This document shows, in pieces, positions 32,425 through 44,215 of a stretch of DNA of 64,000 nt. The notes under the pieces were generated by a model that saw only the letters and a list, made by a program, of their open reading frames with translations, was not told where the DNA came from and did no database searches. The stretch's first letter is position 1; every line of letters begins with the position of its first letter. The position numbers and the translations under genes are program-made. Source of the DNA: Notamacropus eugenii (lineage: Eukaryota > Chordata > Mammalia > Diprotodontia > Macropodidae); assembly GCF_028372415.1 (NCBI RefSeq), contig NC_092875.1:33250817-33314816 (forward strand), given 5' to 3'.

Positions 32425-35400
32425 TGGTGGTTGGTTGTTGTCCTTTGTTTTCAAAGAGGACAAAAATGACATCACCATGATAAAGTGAAGTTTCAGTGTG
32501 TCCGACTGTGGCTGGTCAGACCAACATGATCTCAGAATGCTGTACCACAGGTTGGACACAGATAGTCCCTGTGAATATTTGGGGTGGAAACCCCAAATTT
32601 ATACATCCTACATTTCCTTTGTGCTGTCTCAATTCTGCTTTGCTCATAGAGCACAGCCCCCTTTCTGATGAGGGCACACCATGCTGAGTGGTCCTGTGTC
32701 AGTGTCTCCCATGTGGTATAGTCAAATCCAGAGTTCTTGAGAGAGACCTTGAGAGTGTCCTTGTATCGTTTCTTCTGGCCACAATGTGATCACCTGCCCC
32801 ATGTGAGTTCTCCATAAAATACTATTTTTGGCAAGCATATATTTTGTATTCGAACAACATGGCCAGCCCATCAGAGTTGTACTCTCTGAAGCATAGTTGG
32901 AATGCTTGGCAGTTCAACTTGAGCAAGGACCTCAGTGTCTGGTACCTTATCCTGCCAGGTGATCCTCAGAATCTTCCTAAGACAGTTCAAATGAAAGCGA
33001 TTCAGTTTCCTGGCATGGCACTGGTAGACTGTCCATGGTTCACAGGCATACAACGAGGTCAGCACAATGGCTCTGTAGACCTTCAGTTTGCTAGTCAGTC
33101 TAATACCTCTTCTCTCCCAAATTTTTCTTCAGAGCCTCCCAAACACTGAGCTAGCTCTGGCAATGCATGCATCAACCTCATTGTCAATGTGCACATCCCT
33201 GGAAAGTTCATCATCAAGGTAAGTGAACTTATCCACAGCATTCACAACTTCTCCATTTGTTGTAATTGATGGTTCCACATATAGATGATGTTGTGATGGC
33301 TGATGGACCACCTTTGTTTTCTTGGTGTTAATTATTAGGCCACAATTAGCACAGGCAGCAGAGAATTGATCCATACTTCGTTGCATCTCAGCTTCAGAGG
33401 CTGCATTGAGTGCACAACCATTGGCAAACAGAAATCATGTACCAACACTCCTTCCACTTTGGTCTTGGCTTGTCTTTTCAAATCGAAGAACTTACCATCA
33501 GTATGGCAGCTGACCTTGATGCCATGTTCATCCTCATTGAAAGCATTTGACAACATGGCTGAAAACATCATACTAAAAAGCATGGGAGCAAGCACACAGC
33601 CCTGTTTCATTCCATTGGTGACTGGGAAGGCATTAGAGCATTGTCCACTATCCAGAACCCGGGCAAATATGCCATCATGAAAGTGATGTACAATACTGAT
33701 TAACTTCTCCGGGCAGCCAAATTTTCACATAATTTTCCATAAGCCCTCATGACTAACAGTGTCAAAGGCCTTGGTCAGATCTACAAACATTGTGTACACA
33801 CCTATGTTCTGCTCCTGGCATTTCTCCTGGAGTTGTCAGGCAGAAAACAACATATCAACTGTTCCTTGGCCCTTTCTGAAGCCACACCAGCTCTCAGGCA
33901 TATGACCATCTTCCAGGTGAAGGACCGGTCTATTAAGGAGGGCTCTAGCAAGAATTTTCCCAGTAATGACTAAGAGAGATACCTCCCTGTGATTGTTGCA
34001 GGACAATCTATTCCCTTTACCTTTACAGAGATGGACAATGGAGGCATCCTTGAACTCCTGGGGGATAACCTCTTCTTGCCATATAACATGGAAAATTTTA
34101 GTCAGCTTTTGTATGACCAATGGTGCCCCTACCTTGTAAATCTCAGTTGGAATAGAATCAGCACCAGGTGCTTTGCCACATGAAAGAAGCCTAGTGACCC
34201 TCAAAACCTCTTCTTCAGTTGGAAGTTCATCTAAGGAGAGACTGACTTCAGCCTGAGGTAAATGATCAATGGCCTCAGCATTAATTGATGATGGTCTGTT
34301 GAGAAGACTATGGAAGTGTTCAGCCCATTTCTCTAGGATCATGTCCTTATCACTAATCAGCATGGCTCCATCAGTGCTGAGTAGTTGTAATGCACCATAT
34401 GTTTTTGGTTCATAAATATCTTTCAGGGAATCATAAAAATGCTTTGGATTGTTATTATCAGCATAAAACTGAATTTCATCTGCCTTCTAACTGAGCCAGG
34501 AATCCTGTATCTCTCTAAGCTTTGCTTGTACTTTGCTTTTGATGGAATTAAATGCTGCCTTCTTAGAGGTAGATGAACTATCCTACTGGTATATCCTGTG
34601 GAGTTCTCATTTTTCGTTTAGCAGTTTCTGACTTTCCCCATCATTTTCATCAAACCAGTCTTGGTGTTTGATTATTCTGACCCAGATGAGCAAATGCAGT
34701 GCTGTACACCAAGTCTCTGAGAGCTGCCCACTCCTTTTCTGCTCCACTGTTGCCAACTATGTGTTGGTTCAACTTTCCCTCCAAGTCAGCAACAAACTGT
34801 TCATGCTCAGAGAAGAGCTCTAATTTGTTGACATTAATTCTTATAGTAGTCCTTTTGCCTTGGGGGCGGCACTTTTGATGAATGCAAATATTTGGCTTGG
34901 AAAGGATGAGTCTATGATCAGTCCAACATTCTGCACCACACATTGGCTTTGTCACTCTCACATCTTGTCTGTCTCTTCTCCTTACAATCACATAGTCTAC
35001 TAGATGCCAATGTCTGTTGCAAGGGTGCATCCATAAAGTTTTACTGCAATTAGGTAAATGGAAAACAGTGTTGCTGATAATAAGGTCATGCGATGCACAA
35101 GTCTTCAGCAGCAAATGACCATTGCTGTTGCTGTTTCCAACTCCATTCCTCCCTAGGACTCCCTGCCAAATCTAGTAGTCTGAGCCTAATCTAGCATTAA
35201 AGTCACCCAGAATTATAAGCTTGTCCTCTTTTGGCACATTGACGATAAGCTCTCTAGGTCTTCATAAAATTTTTCTTTGACCTCATCAGGGTTTGTCATG
35301 GTAGGAGCACAGGCACTGATGACAGTGGCATGGCATTTTCCTGATAGTGGTAATTGCATTGTCATGAGCCTGTCATTCACCCTTTTGACACGCTTAGCAG

Positions 35401-35930
35401 CTTGCTGCTAGATCAGTTTTGATTGCAAAACCTACGCCAGCTTCATGGCGCTCCCCTTCACTTTGCCCACTCCAGAAAAAGTGTATCCAGCTCCAAATTC
35501 AGTAAGCTGGCCTTCATTTGCCAACTTTGTTTCACTCAGAGCTGCTATTTGGATGCGATACCTGTTGAGTTCTCTTGCAACAAGGGCAGTTTGTCTTTCA
35601 GGTCTGCTGAATTTTGTGTTGTCTATAAGTGTGCACACACTCCATGTGCCAATGGTGAGTGGAATCATCTTTGCAGATGTTTTTGTACATTTTGTAAAAT
35701 TTTTGTGTTTTTGCCACAGAATGAGATTCCCCATCTGCCACAGTAATCAGGCCAGGGTTGGGTAAGCAGACAATGTTTAGGGCACCTTTTCTAGCCCCCT
35801 TACTCACCCCAGGAGGTGAGCAGTGTGATCCTTAAAAGACTGCTTAGACACCCAGAAGGTTGCTGAGTCCCACTGCTGCTTCCAGTGAGAAGCAATGGAG
35901 AGACACTACCCTCCTCCTTAGGTTGGAAGG
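32425..35930 (-). mobile_element. Near-full-length RTE-type LINE, inactive
   Basis: Read on the minus strand in order: an endonuclease N-terminus at about 35430-35675 (IGTWSVCTLIDN, ALSETKLANEG), and the endonuclease C-terminus at about 34700-35115 (DYVIVRRRDRQDVRV, WTDHRLI). The reverse transcriptase follows at about 33330-34365 (LLSCGKAPGADSIPTEIYK, GMKQGCVLAPMLFSMMF), then the C-terminal region at about 32870-33130. Stops and frameshifts split it into at least six frames. At 33417-33428 the RT motif reads FANG instead of the family's F/YADD, so both catalytic Asp are gone. The 3' end is 'gttggtggttggttgttgtc' on the plus strand. Confidence 0.88.
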
Positions 35931-36589
35931 GCAGCAGGGAAGGGATTGCTACATTTTTGGAAGAAGTGAAGCAAGGAAATAGAAGAGGACAATGGAGGTA
36001 AGAACAATGGAAAGTACTGGGCTTGGATTGGGGAATCTGGACTACCTCTGTGTCAAACCCTGTCCTAAGCCCTGAGAAGACAAAGGAAAGGCAAAAACCA
36101 GTACCTGACCTCAAGGAACTCATGTTCTACTGAGATAAACCAGTGGTTCTCAACCTCTGCTTTTTTCTCCTTGATCCTCAGTTCTCCATTTATTATCTGC
36201 GGGTCTTTGGGCAAAATTTTTTTTATCTTTTCTGGATCTCAGTTCTTTCATCTGTATAGTGAGGAGGGTGGACCAGTGGCTTCCACCTGGGGTCCTTTAC
36301 AAGTCGAATCCAAGAGGGGCCTGTGAGCTTGGATAATGGGTAGGATAGATAGCAGGTATAGTAAACAGAATGCTAGACTTGAAGTCACGAGAGGCTGGGA
36401 TCAAATTCCTCCACAGATATCTATTAGCTATGTGAGGCTGGGAAAATTACTTTCCCTCTCTGATTCACTTACCTGTAAAATGAGAGGTTTGAAATGAATA
36501 TACTATCAGACATAGTCAGGGTGTTAGTTTCAATGAACTGTTTCCTTCACTCCCTTCTTTCTTCCTTCCTTCCTTTCTCTTTCTTTTCC

Positions 36590-36613
36590 TTCCCTCCTTT
36601 CCCTTCCTCTTTC

Positions 36614-36696
<83 letters not shown>

Positions 36697-36735
36697 CTCT
36701 TTCTCTCTTTCTTCCTTTCTTCCTTTCTTCTTAAT
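36590..36735 (+). repeat. (TTTC)n microsatellite
   Basis: A long, nearly pure tetranucleotide block at about 36617-36692 is flanked by impure TTCC/CTTT units. The 88-codon Phe/Ser/Leu frame over it is an artefact. Confidence 0.92.
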
Positions 36736-37364
36736 TTGGTTAGAAGGAAAGGCTCATTGAGTAGGTGGGGGGGAGGAAGATGTATTCAGAATGAATATGA
36801 TAGAAAAATAAAAGGCATCTATACAAATAAGATGGAATTTTTAGACGAAAAAAATTGTTTAAAATGAGGGAATTGGGCCAGAGAAAAGATTCTTAGCCTT
36901 TTTTGTGTTCTCTTTTGCAGTCTGCTGAAGCTTAAGGACTCCTTTTCAGGATTATGCTTTTAAATGCACAAATAAAATACAAAGGAAACCAATTATGTTG
37001 AAATGCAGTCACTGAAAAAAAATTAAATTCGTGGCCTCCCAGGTCAAATAACTCTGAACTAAAGGATCCCTAAGGTCCGATTCAGCTCTAAATCTATTGA
37101 CCTAAGATTCACAAACTACTTCTCTTTTAAGGCTTTCTGGCAACTGTGCTTTGTAATATGCCTGCCCTACTGAAAAGAACAGATCTAGAAGTCTGGGCCC
37201 CCAACACTTAAACCATCTTCTTTTACTCTTCCCCCTCAATGGCCTTAAGCTATCTGTCTTCTCAGGAAGCAGATACTCAAGGATGCCAGGGTTTCCTGAA
37301 CACATTCACTATCAGTCTTTGAGTGATTCTGGATTGGCTGACTAGTATAGAGAAACCCATCAGC

Positions 37365-37545
37365 TGTACTACATGCTCAATCCTTCCCCACCCCAAGCCA
37401 CACATCCCAAGACTGAGCAGCTGTTGTGAGAATCAGACTGGTAATATGTGCATGTATGCATGTGTGTGCACATGTGTGCATGTGTGTGTGCATGGGGGAG
37501 GGGAGAAGAGCAGTGGGTTAGAGTCATGCCCCAGTATGAATGGGG
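37365..37545 (+). repeat. Dispersed sequence of unknown family, copy B
   Basis: It aligns with 31800-31985 ('cacacatcccaagactgagc', 'gctgttgtgagaatcagact', 'gagcagtgggttagagtcat'). Its TG microsatellite at 37445-37495 is longer than in copy A. Confidence 0.6.
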
Positions 37546-37619
37546 GTGGGGTGAGGGCAAACAGATAGACATTGTGATGGGGTCTGCCTGACATCAGCAG
37601 CCTCACAGTGTCAACTCAC

Positions 37620-37676
37620 CTCCTCTTCATAGAGTGCCATGCCTCTTGCTGATCCTGTGGTCCCAGCTCGCTTCAT
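37620..37676 (-). CDS. RPH3A: RPH3A exon: C2A-C2B linker
   Basis: A small 57-bp, phase 0 exon encodes 19 residues, MKRAGTTGSARGMALYEEE. It forms the short linker joining C2A and C2B. The donor is GTGAGT and the acceptor tctctcctaag. The exon is a multiple of three, so skipping it would keep the frame and shorten the linker. Confidence 0.95.
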
Positions 37677-37963
37677 CTTAGGAGAGAAAAAGGGGAATGG
37701 AAGGAAGGAAGGAAGAGAGGGAGGAAGGGAGGAGACAATTTAGTATATGAGGATTAGTCTGACAAATAAAAAGTAATAGAAACTTCACATGAGCTCTAGC
37801 ACATGAAGGATTGGATGGAACTCGGGAAGGCCTGAGTTCAAATCCCAAGTCTGATGTTTTAACTCAATATCTCAGGCATTTATTAAGCAACTACTATATA
37901 TCAGAGCTTGGTGCTGGAGATACAAAGACAAAACAGTTCCTACCCTCAAGAAGCTTAACTTCT

Positions 37964-39178
37964 AATTTTTGACCCAACAAGAGATAGAGAACATTATGAA
38001 GTGCACAATGGATAATTTTGATTACATTAAATTGAAAAGATTTTGCACAAACAAACCCAATGCAACCAAGATTAGGAGGGAAGCAGAAAACTAGGAAGGA
38101 ATTTTTGCAACTAGTGTCTGTGATAAAGGCCTCATTTCTAAAATATATAGAGAACTGAGTCAAATGTACAAGAATACAAGTCATTCCCCAATTCATAAAT
38201 GATCAAATGATATGAACAGGCAGTTTTCAGAGGAAGAAATTAAAGCTATCTATAGTGATATGAAAAAAATACTCTAAATCACTATTGATTAGAGAGATGC
38301 AAATTAAAACAACTCTGAGGTACCACATCACACCTATCAGATTGGCTAACATGACAAAACAGGAAGATGATAAATGTTGGAGAAGTTATGGGAGAGTTGG
38401 AACATTAATTCATTATTGGTGGAGCTGTGAGCTGATTCAACCATTCCGGAAAGCAATCTGGAACTATGCCCAAATGTGCATATCCTTTGACCCAGCAATA
38501 TTCCTTCTAGGACCGTAAGCCAAAGAGATCATTAAAAAGTGAAAGCGTTCCACATGTACAAAAATATTTATGGCAACTGTCTTTGTGGTGGCCAAGAACT
38601 GGAAATCAAGGGGATGCCCATCAAATGGGGAATGACTGAACAAGTTGTGGTATATGAATGTAATGGAATACTATTATGCCATAAGAAATGATGAACAGGA
38701 AGACTTCAGAGAAGCCTGGAAGGACTTATATGATCTGTTGCTGAGTGAGAGGAGCAGAATCAGGAGAACTTCGTACACAGTGTGTGTGGATTTTTTTCTG
38801 GTAGACTTAGTACTTCATTGCAATGCAAGGACCTAAAAAATTCCCAATGGACTCTTGAGGCAAAATGCCTTCCACATCCAGAGAAAGAACTATGGAACTG
38901 GGTTACAAAATGAAGCAGACCGTTTTCTCTTGTGTTATGTTCTGTTTTGTTCTCTTTGTTTTATGATTTCTCCCAGTCACTTTAATTCTTCTATGCAACA
39001 TGACTAAGGTGAAAATGGATTTAATAAGAATGTACTGCAGAACCTATATAAGATTGCATGCCATCTTGAGGAGGGAGTGGGGAGGGAGGGAAGAAGAAGG
39101 GGGAGGGAGGGGAGAAAAGCTAAGATATATGGAAGTGATTGTAGAAAACTGAAAACAAATTAAATAATTTTTAAAAAA
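37964..39178 (+). mobile_element. L1 insertion, 5'-truncated, with target-site duplication
   Basis: It contains the end of ORF2 (IREMQIKTTLRYHITPIRLA, VGTLIHYWWSCEL, MEYYYAIRNDEQEDF), a 3' UTR ending 'gagggagtggggagggaggg', and an A-rich tail. It is flanked by a 16-bp duplication with one mismatch: 'aagaagcttaacttct' at 37948-37963 and 'aagaagcttgacttct' at 39179-39194. The target was an older interspersed repeat. ORF2 holds several stops and shifts. Confidence 0.88.
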
Positions 39179-39508
39179 AAGAAGCTTGACTTCTCCTGGG
39201 GAAGAGGTAATGACGGAGACACAACATGTACACAAATAGGTAAATTCAAAATCTCGACAAAATACATTTTGAGTGGGAAGGAAACCAGCAAAGGAAGGCC
39301 TAAGAAGCAGCTTGAGATTCCATGAGGCAGAGATAAAGCCTTAGCTGTGTAACCAAAGCTGTTTCACATCTTAAAGCCTCAGTTTCCTCGTCTGTAAAAT
39401 GACACTTCTGGTACCTAACTACCTCCCAGGGCTATTGTGAATCTCAAATGAGATAGTATGTATAAATTGCTTTGCAAATTTGAGTGTGATAGGGAAACCT
39501 GTTACTAC

Positions 39509-40053
39509 TGTGAAGGGAATTATGACTTTCATATTAATTTGCATGATATGTGTAGTGAATATACTTATAATTTAGATTTCTCAGAGCTGCCTCTTCTGGC
39601 TTGGGAATCGAAAGCTTACAATGCACCTTGAAATGATCAATCAAACCCCTGACAACGCTCTCACAATCACTGCTTTTTTGTGCCTACGTACGTTAAGTGA
39701 AGTGTATCACAGACTGTAGAACCCGTTCCCATCACAGAACTCTGGTCCTTTGACCCACCCAGTAATGACCCCCAAAGATTCAAAACAATACTGTTCCCAT
39801 AGGACTCCAGAACACCTGTATTGTTCTGCACTCACAGCTTGTAATGGGAAACCACTCAGACCCTGAAACGGATTGTTTTGTAACTGATCTTCCCCCCACT
39901 CCTTGCCCCACTTGTGATCTATATATATAGGCTGTACCTTTACTCCAATGTGGGAAATATTCTTCTCTCCAAAAGTAATTAATTAAACTGTTCTTTGTTT
40001 CCTGGCACTCTTACCTTTGGCCTACCTGGACTACATTTAAAATTCTGCTAACA
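39509..40053 (+). mobile_element. Probable solo LTR of an endogenous retrovirus
   Basis: This 545-bp unit begins TGTGAAGGG and ends GCTAACA, flanked by CTAC at 39505-39508 and 40054-40057. It contains a TATA-like 'ctatatatataggctgta' (about 39920) and an AATTAAAC polyadenylation-like site (about 39982) in LTR order. No internal retroviral sequence adjoins it. The termini are my best choice by eye, since a 4-bp duplication can occur by chance. Confidence 0.55.
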
Positions 40054-40195
40054 CTACTCAAGAGCCCAAACTCTGAGTAGTGAAAGAACCCTAAAACTGG
40101 AATCAGAAGGCCTAGGTCCAAAATTAAGCCCTTGTTACGTGCGAGGCATGATGTTAGGTGCTGGGCTATATAAAGACAATCAGTCAGCAAATACC

Positions 40196-40428
40196 TATGG
40201 TAGCCCAGGGGATAGAACCCCAGGCCTGGAGTCTAGAAGTCCTGAATTTGAATCCAGACTCAGGTAACTCCTAGCTGGATGACCTTGAGCAATTCATTAA
40301 ACCCTGTTTGCCTCAGTTTTCTCATCTGTAAAATGAGCTGGAGAAGAAAATGGCAAACCATTCTAGTATCTCTGCCAAGAAAACCCCAGATGGGGTCATG
40401 AAGAGTTGGACATGATTGAACAACAACC
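40196..40428 (+). repeat. tRNA-derived marsupial SINE
   Basis: 'ggggatagaaccccaggcct', then 'cctcagttttctcatctgta', and the tail 'gatggggtcatgaagagttg' ending in 'gaacaacaac'. Confidence 0.82.
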
Positions 40429-41029
40429 TGTATCAGGCACTGTGCTAGGGATTGGGGATATGAGGACTAAGAAGGAAATAATTTCTATTTAGATGAAGGA
40501 GCTGGAATTCAAGATCCAGATGAGTCATGTATAGAGCTATGTGACCTTCAGTAAGTTACTCTCCCCTTCTAAGGGTCTCAGTTTCCTCGTTTGTAAAATG
40601 AGGAGGTTGGGCTGGATGACATCTGAACTCCTTTACAATTCCATCACCTAGAAGTCTCTCTGCCTCTCCAGGCCTCGGTTTCCTTCACCGAAAAATGGGG
40701 GCAGTTGGACTTAATGGCCTCTGAGCTCTCTCCTGGCTCTGATGTTCTGGGATTCTGATTCTTTCCTTCTTTCTTTTGGTTCACTTTCCTGTTCACTAAC
40801 AACTCCAGCAGAGGGCAGGCAAGGAAAGGGACAGCTCAAGGAAATACACTCCTTCTTTCTTAAGCAGCCCTGCTCCCATCCCCTCCTACCACCCCATTTT
40901 CCACCGTGGGGAAATCAGGGCAACGTCAACTACTACAGAGAAACCAAGAAGAATAAGGTTTGCGAAAGGGCCATTAGATTTGGCAATGAAGAGATCACTG
41001 GTGATTTCCCGTTATTCTTGGCACATGAT

Positions 41030-41620
41030 CCACCCTCTCCCAGCTCTGTTGCCTTCCTTCTCCCTAGATATCCCCCATGCCTGGAATGCTCTCCTCACCT
41101 TTGCCTCCTGGCTTCACTGACTTACTTCAAGACTCAGCTCAAATTCTGCTTTCTGCAAGAGGTCTTCCTGGTCTCCCCTCTCATGTCTTTGCCTTGTTCC
41201 CCGAAATGCTAGCTAGTGTCTCTCCTCTGAGATTACCTCCCCTCTATTCTGGTAATCTCTGAGTAGCTAGAGTGCCAAGCCTAGAGTCAGGAAGTTCAAA
41301 TCTGGCCTCAGACCCTTAGTAGCTGCGTGACCCTGGGCAAGTCACTTCACTCTGCCTCAGTTTCTTCATCTATAAAGTGAGCTGGAGAAGGAAACGGCAA
41401 ACCACTCTGGTATCTTTGCCAAGAAAACTCCAAGTGGGGTCGCAGAGAAACAGACACGATTGAAATAACTGAACATCAACAACTAATCGAGTTGTTTGCT
41501 TGTGTCTCTCCCATCAAAATGTGAGCTCCCTGAGGACAAGGACCCTCTCTTTGCCTTTTTCTACCTCCCCAGCACGGAGCACATAATTGCACTTAATAAA
41601 TACTGAGTAATATTGACTAA
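41030..41620 (+). mobile_element. L2 LINE 3' end interrupted by a SINE
   Basis: L2 sequence runs 41030-41261 ('tgcctggaatgctctcctca', 'acttacttcaagactcagct') and resumes at 41484-41620 ('atgtgagctccctgaggaca', 'cttaataaatactgagtaat'). The SINE occupies 41262-41483 between them. The frame of about 156 codons over this region is not a gene. Confidence 0.75.
41262..41483 (+). repeat. tRNA-derived marsupial SINE inserted in L2
   Basis: 'agtgccaagcctagagtcag', then 'gaccctgggcaagtcacttc', and the tail 'aagtggggtcgcagagaaac' ending in 'catcaacaac'. The head is slightly truncated. Confidence 0.82.
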
Positions 41621-41879
41621 CACTAACGGTGGACTGTGGGCTTGGATACTGCGTCCTAGTCAGGACTCTGCCTCTTATTGAATGAATGACTTCGGTCAAT
41701 TGTATTTCAATATATATATATATACATATATTTATACATACTTGTGTGTGTATATATATCACATATATACATACATATTTTTTACAATAGTGATCCTAGG
41801 ACTTCCCTTATCTCCCTTAAGGAGTTTTCCTAAAACCTCATAACAAAGTAGGAAGAAATTCCTTCATCACCCTGAGAAG

Positions 41880-42360
41880 CTTTTTGGCCTGGCTACCGGA
41901 CGAGGGTAATTGATGTGAGAGACTCAGTTTATGCCCCTAGAGCCTCTATAAAAAATGGCAGTTGCTTAGGGGAGGGCATTCTTTTGCCTGGGGAGGAGAT
42001 CCTTGGGCTGAGAGGAATTTCTCTCCCTCCTCCTTCTGCCCATCAGTCATGGCAGAGCTACCCCATTCAGCAGCTGGAAAGTCTTTTCTAGTCAGCTGTG
42101 GAGGAAGAATACAAACCCTTTTTGGGGACTGATAAAACTGACTCCTCCACCTAAGTATAAATATGAGTCTTGGTTCCCTCTACAGGGTCCGATAAAAACC
42201 CTGCTTTCTCTGACCCAAACTCCTTCCAATGCCTTCCTTTAGAGAGAGTAGAAACTGAACTTTTTGGCTCATTCCACTCTGCATCTACTGCTCGCACTAA
42301 ATAGTAACTCTTTCTCTTTTACCCAGGAACCCTGAGGGTCTTCCCAGTTTGATTTCTTTT
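41880..42360 (+). mobile_element. Possible LTR-type sequence
   Basis: This repeat-free block has a TATA-like 'gcctctataaaaaatggcag', a 'gggcattcttttgcctgggg' segment and a C/T-rich downstream part. This recalls an LTR promoter and R/U5 layout. No clear TG...CA ends or target duplication were found, so it could equally be unique intronic DNA. Confidence 0.3.
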
Positions 42361-42482
42361 TTTAAAGGGGCCATCCCTTGAGGAACAACTTCAAGAGTCC
42401 TATTCATTGAATGGGTGTATCTCACTCAAAGTGAGAATGTGATAAGACCTTAGCCTAAAAGGGCCAGGGTCTTCCATTGCAT

Positions 42483-42672
42483 TCTGGACCATTTCCAGTC
42501 ATCCTGATGAATATCTGGTCACTGGATCCAGATGGCTCAGGAGGAGAAAGTGAAGCTGGTGACCTTGCACAGCCCTCCCTCACTCAAAACAAAGTCAAGT
42601 GCAAGTCATGTCATCATCTTGATGTCATGGTCCTCTTTGAGAATGAAGGATTAACACAATAACAACAACTGC
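42483..42672 (+). repeat. RTE-tailed SINE (MAR4/RTESINE-like)
   Basis: 'ggaccatttccagtcatcct', 'cagatggctcaggaggagaa' and 'acagccctccctcactcaaa' lead to the RTE 3' end 'gtcctctttgagaatgaagg' and a CAA-type tail. The RTE LINE in this window ends in the same way, so it is the likely source of the copying machinery. Confidence 0.8.
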
Positions 42673-43707
42673 TCTGACTGGTTTTAACTCTATGGAACAA
42701 GATGCTTCTGGGCCCAGTACTCCCTGTTCTCCTCACTCTTCAACTTTCCTGCTCCCTTTTGTGTGTGGTTTTCCCCCATTGGATTACAAACTCCTTGAGG
42801 GCAGGGATTGTCTTCTTAAAAAAATTGATTGGATCCCTAGCACTAAGTACAGTGCTGGCACATGGGAGGCACTTAATAAAAGTTTCTTGGATTGGATTAT
42901 TTGATTATTGGACTGATCCTCCTCAGAATGTTACCTTCCTCTGTAAGCATCTAAGGCCCCAGGGTTGGTGGGAGGGGGACACCTGAGAGTAAGGTAAGGG
43001 GTCTCCCAGTGAGGTCCATGTTTCAATCTGGGTCAATCCTAAGGGATCAGTTCCTCTCATGGTAAATTCCAAGGTATATATAACATAATTAATTATTAAA
43101 CAGTAAGATACCAGAGATGGTGTCGCAGTTAAGCTTTGTATCTCCCCTACCCTTGAGCACAGTTCTCTGCACATATTAAGTATTGAGTAAATGTTTGTTG
43201 GCTGACTAACTCTCCTGTGAGTCTGTAGGCACCTTGAGGGAAGGGATCATATTTGACATATCTTTGTATCTCCTAAAGCAGAGCCTTGAACATTGCAGGG
43301 GCTCTGAAAGTATTTAATAAACACTTGTTGAGTGAATGAATGAATGAATGAATGAAATCTTTCCAGACCACTTCTGAGCTTTACTGATCCTCATTTGCTC
43401 ATTTGACCCTTGGCATAGTCTATCTCATTTTACTATCAAATTCTCCGTGGTCCACTGTTGAGAACTCTGCAACTGGAATCAGAAGACCTAGGTTCAAGAA
43501 AGCAGCATCTCAAGTCAAGAGAGAACTGGGTTCAAATCTCACCTCTGCCTCTCGCTAGCCTTGTCACTTAAGAAAGGACCTTTTATCATTTGAATCCTCA
43601 GGTTTTTTTTTTAATCTGTAAAATGGGGGAAATAATCCCTTATCTTGCCTACCTCCTGAGGACTACTGTGAGAACCCGCTGAAGTCACAGCATAACATAA
43701 CCAAGCA

Positions 43708-43945
43708 TCTAGGTGGTAGATAAACCACTGGATTTGGAATTGAAAAGACCTAAGTTCGAATCCCACCTTGAACACTTGTTAGTGTGTGACCCTGGCCGAG
43801 ACATTTAAGCTGAGAAGCCCCAGTATCCTCGTCTATAAAATGGAGATGATAATAATAGCAATATTGAGGTCTGTTATGATGATCAAATGAAGTAATATTG
43901 GCAAACTCTTTGTAAATCTTAAAGCGCCATATAAATCCTAGGCTG
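43708..43945 (+). repeat. tRNA-derived marsupial SINE
   Basis: 'ctaggtggtagataaaccac', 'ggaattgaaaagacctaagt' and the tail 'tcttaaagcgccatataaat'. Moderately diverged. Confidence 0.75.
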
Positions 43946-44109
43946 TAACTGGTAGTAGAATCATGCAATGTCCCACAGAGTTGGAAGGACCTCGATCTCT
44001 ACTTTACCCAAACTCCCATCACCAATAGCTTCAACCAGTGGTCACCTACGCTTTTCTTGAATGTGTCATATATAATGATCATGGTCATCAAAGTGTTTGG
44101 TAAGTTGTC

Positions 44110-44215
44110 AAGGCACCTGCACAGCCCTCCCTCACTCAAAACAAAGTCAAGTGCAAGTCATGTCTTCACTTCTCTGATGGCATGGTCTTCTTTGGCAACG
44201 AAGGACGAACACAAC
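44110..44215 (+). repeat. RTE-tailed SINE, tail only
   Basis: 'cacctgcacagccctccctc' through 'gatggcatggtcttctttgg' and 'acaacaag'. The 5' part of the SINE is missing. Confidence 0.75.

Larger units (their letters stand above)
31488..37619 (-). other. RPH3A intron (6.1 kb), dominated by an RTE LINE
   Basis: No exon. It contains an L2 3' end at about 31610-31715, a dispersed sequence at 31800-31985 that recurs at 37365-37545, and a quasi-periodic CT/GA-balanced stretch at 31990-32310. The RTE element spans 32425-35930, and a TTTC repeat lies at 36590-36735. The segments 35930-36560 and 36740-37360 hold only short SINE remnants. Confidence 0.6.

Noticed and set aside
33836-35114. Minus-strand frames of 154-175 codons with polymerase-like sequence
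   Set aside because: They are pieces of one broken RTE LINE and not host genes; annotated as a single mobile element.
36494-36760. Plus-strand frame of 88 codons, hydrophobic and membrane-like
   Set aside because: It is the translation of a (TTTC)n microsatellite.
40742-41262. Plus-strand frames of 156 and 61 codons
   Set aside because: The second half is L2 LINE 3' sequence and the first half has no domain or splice support.
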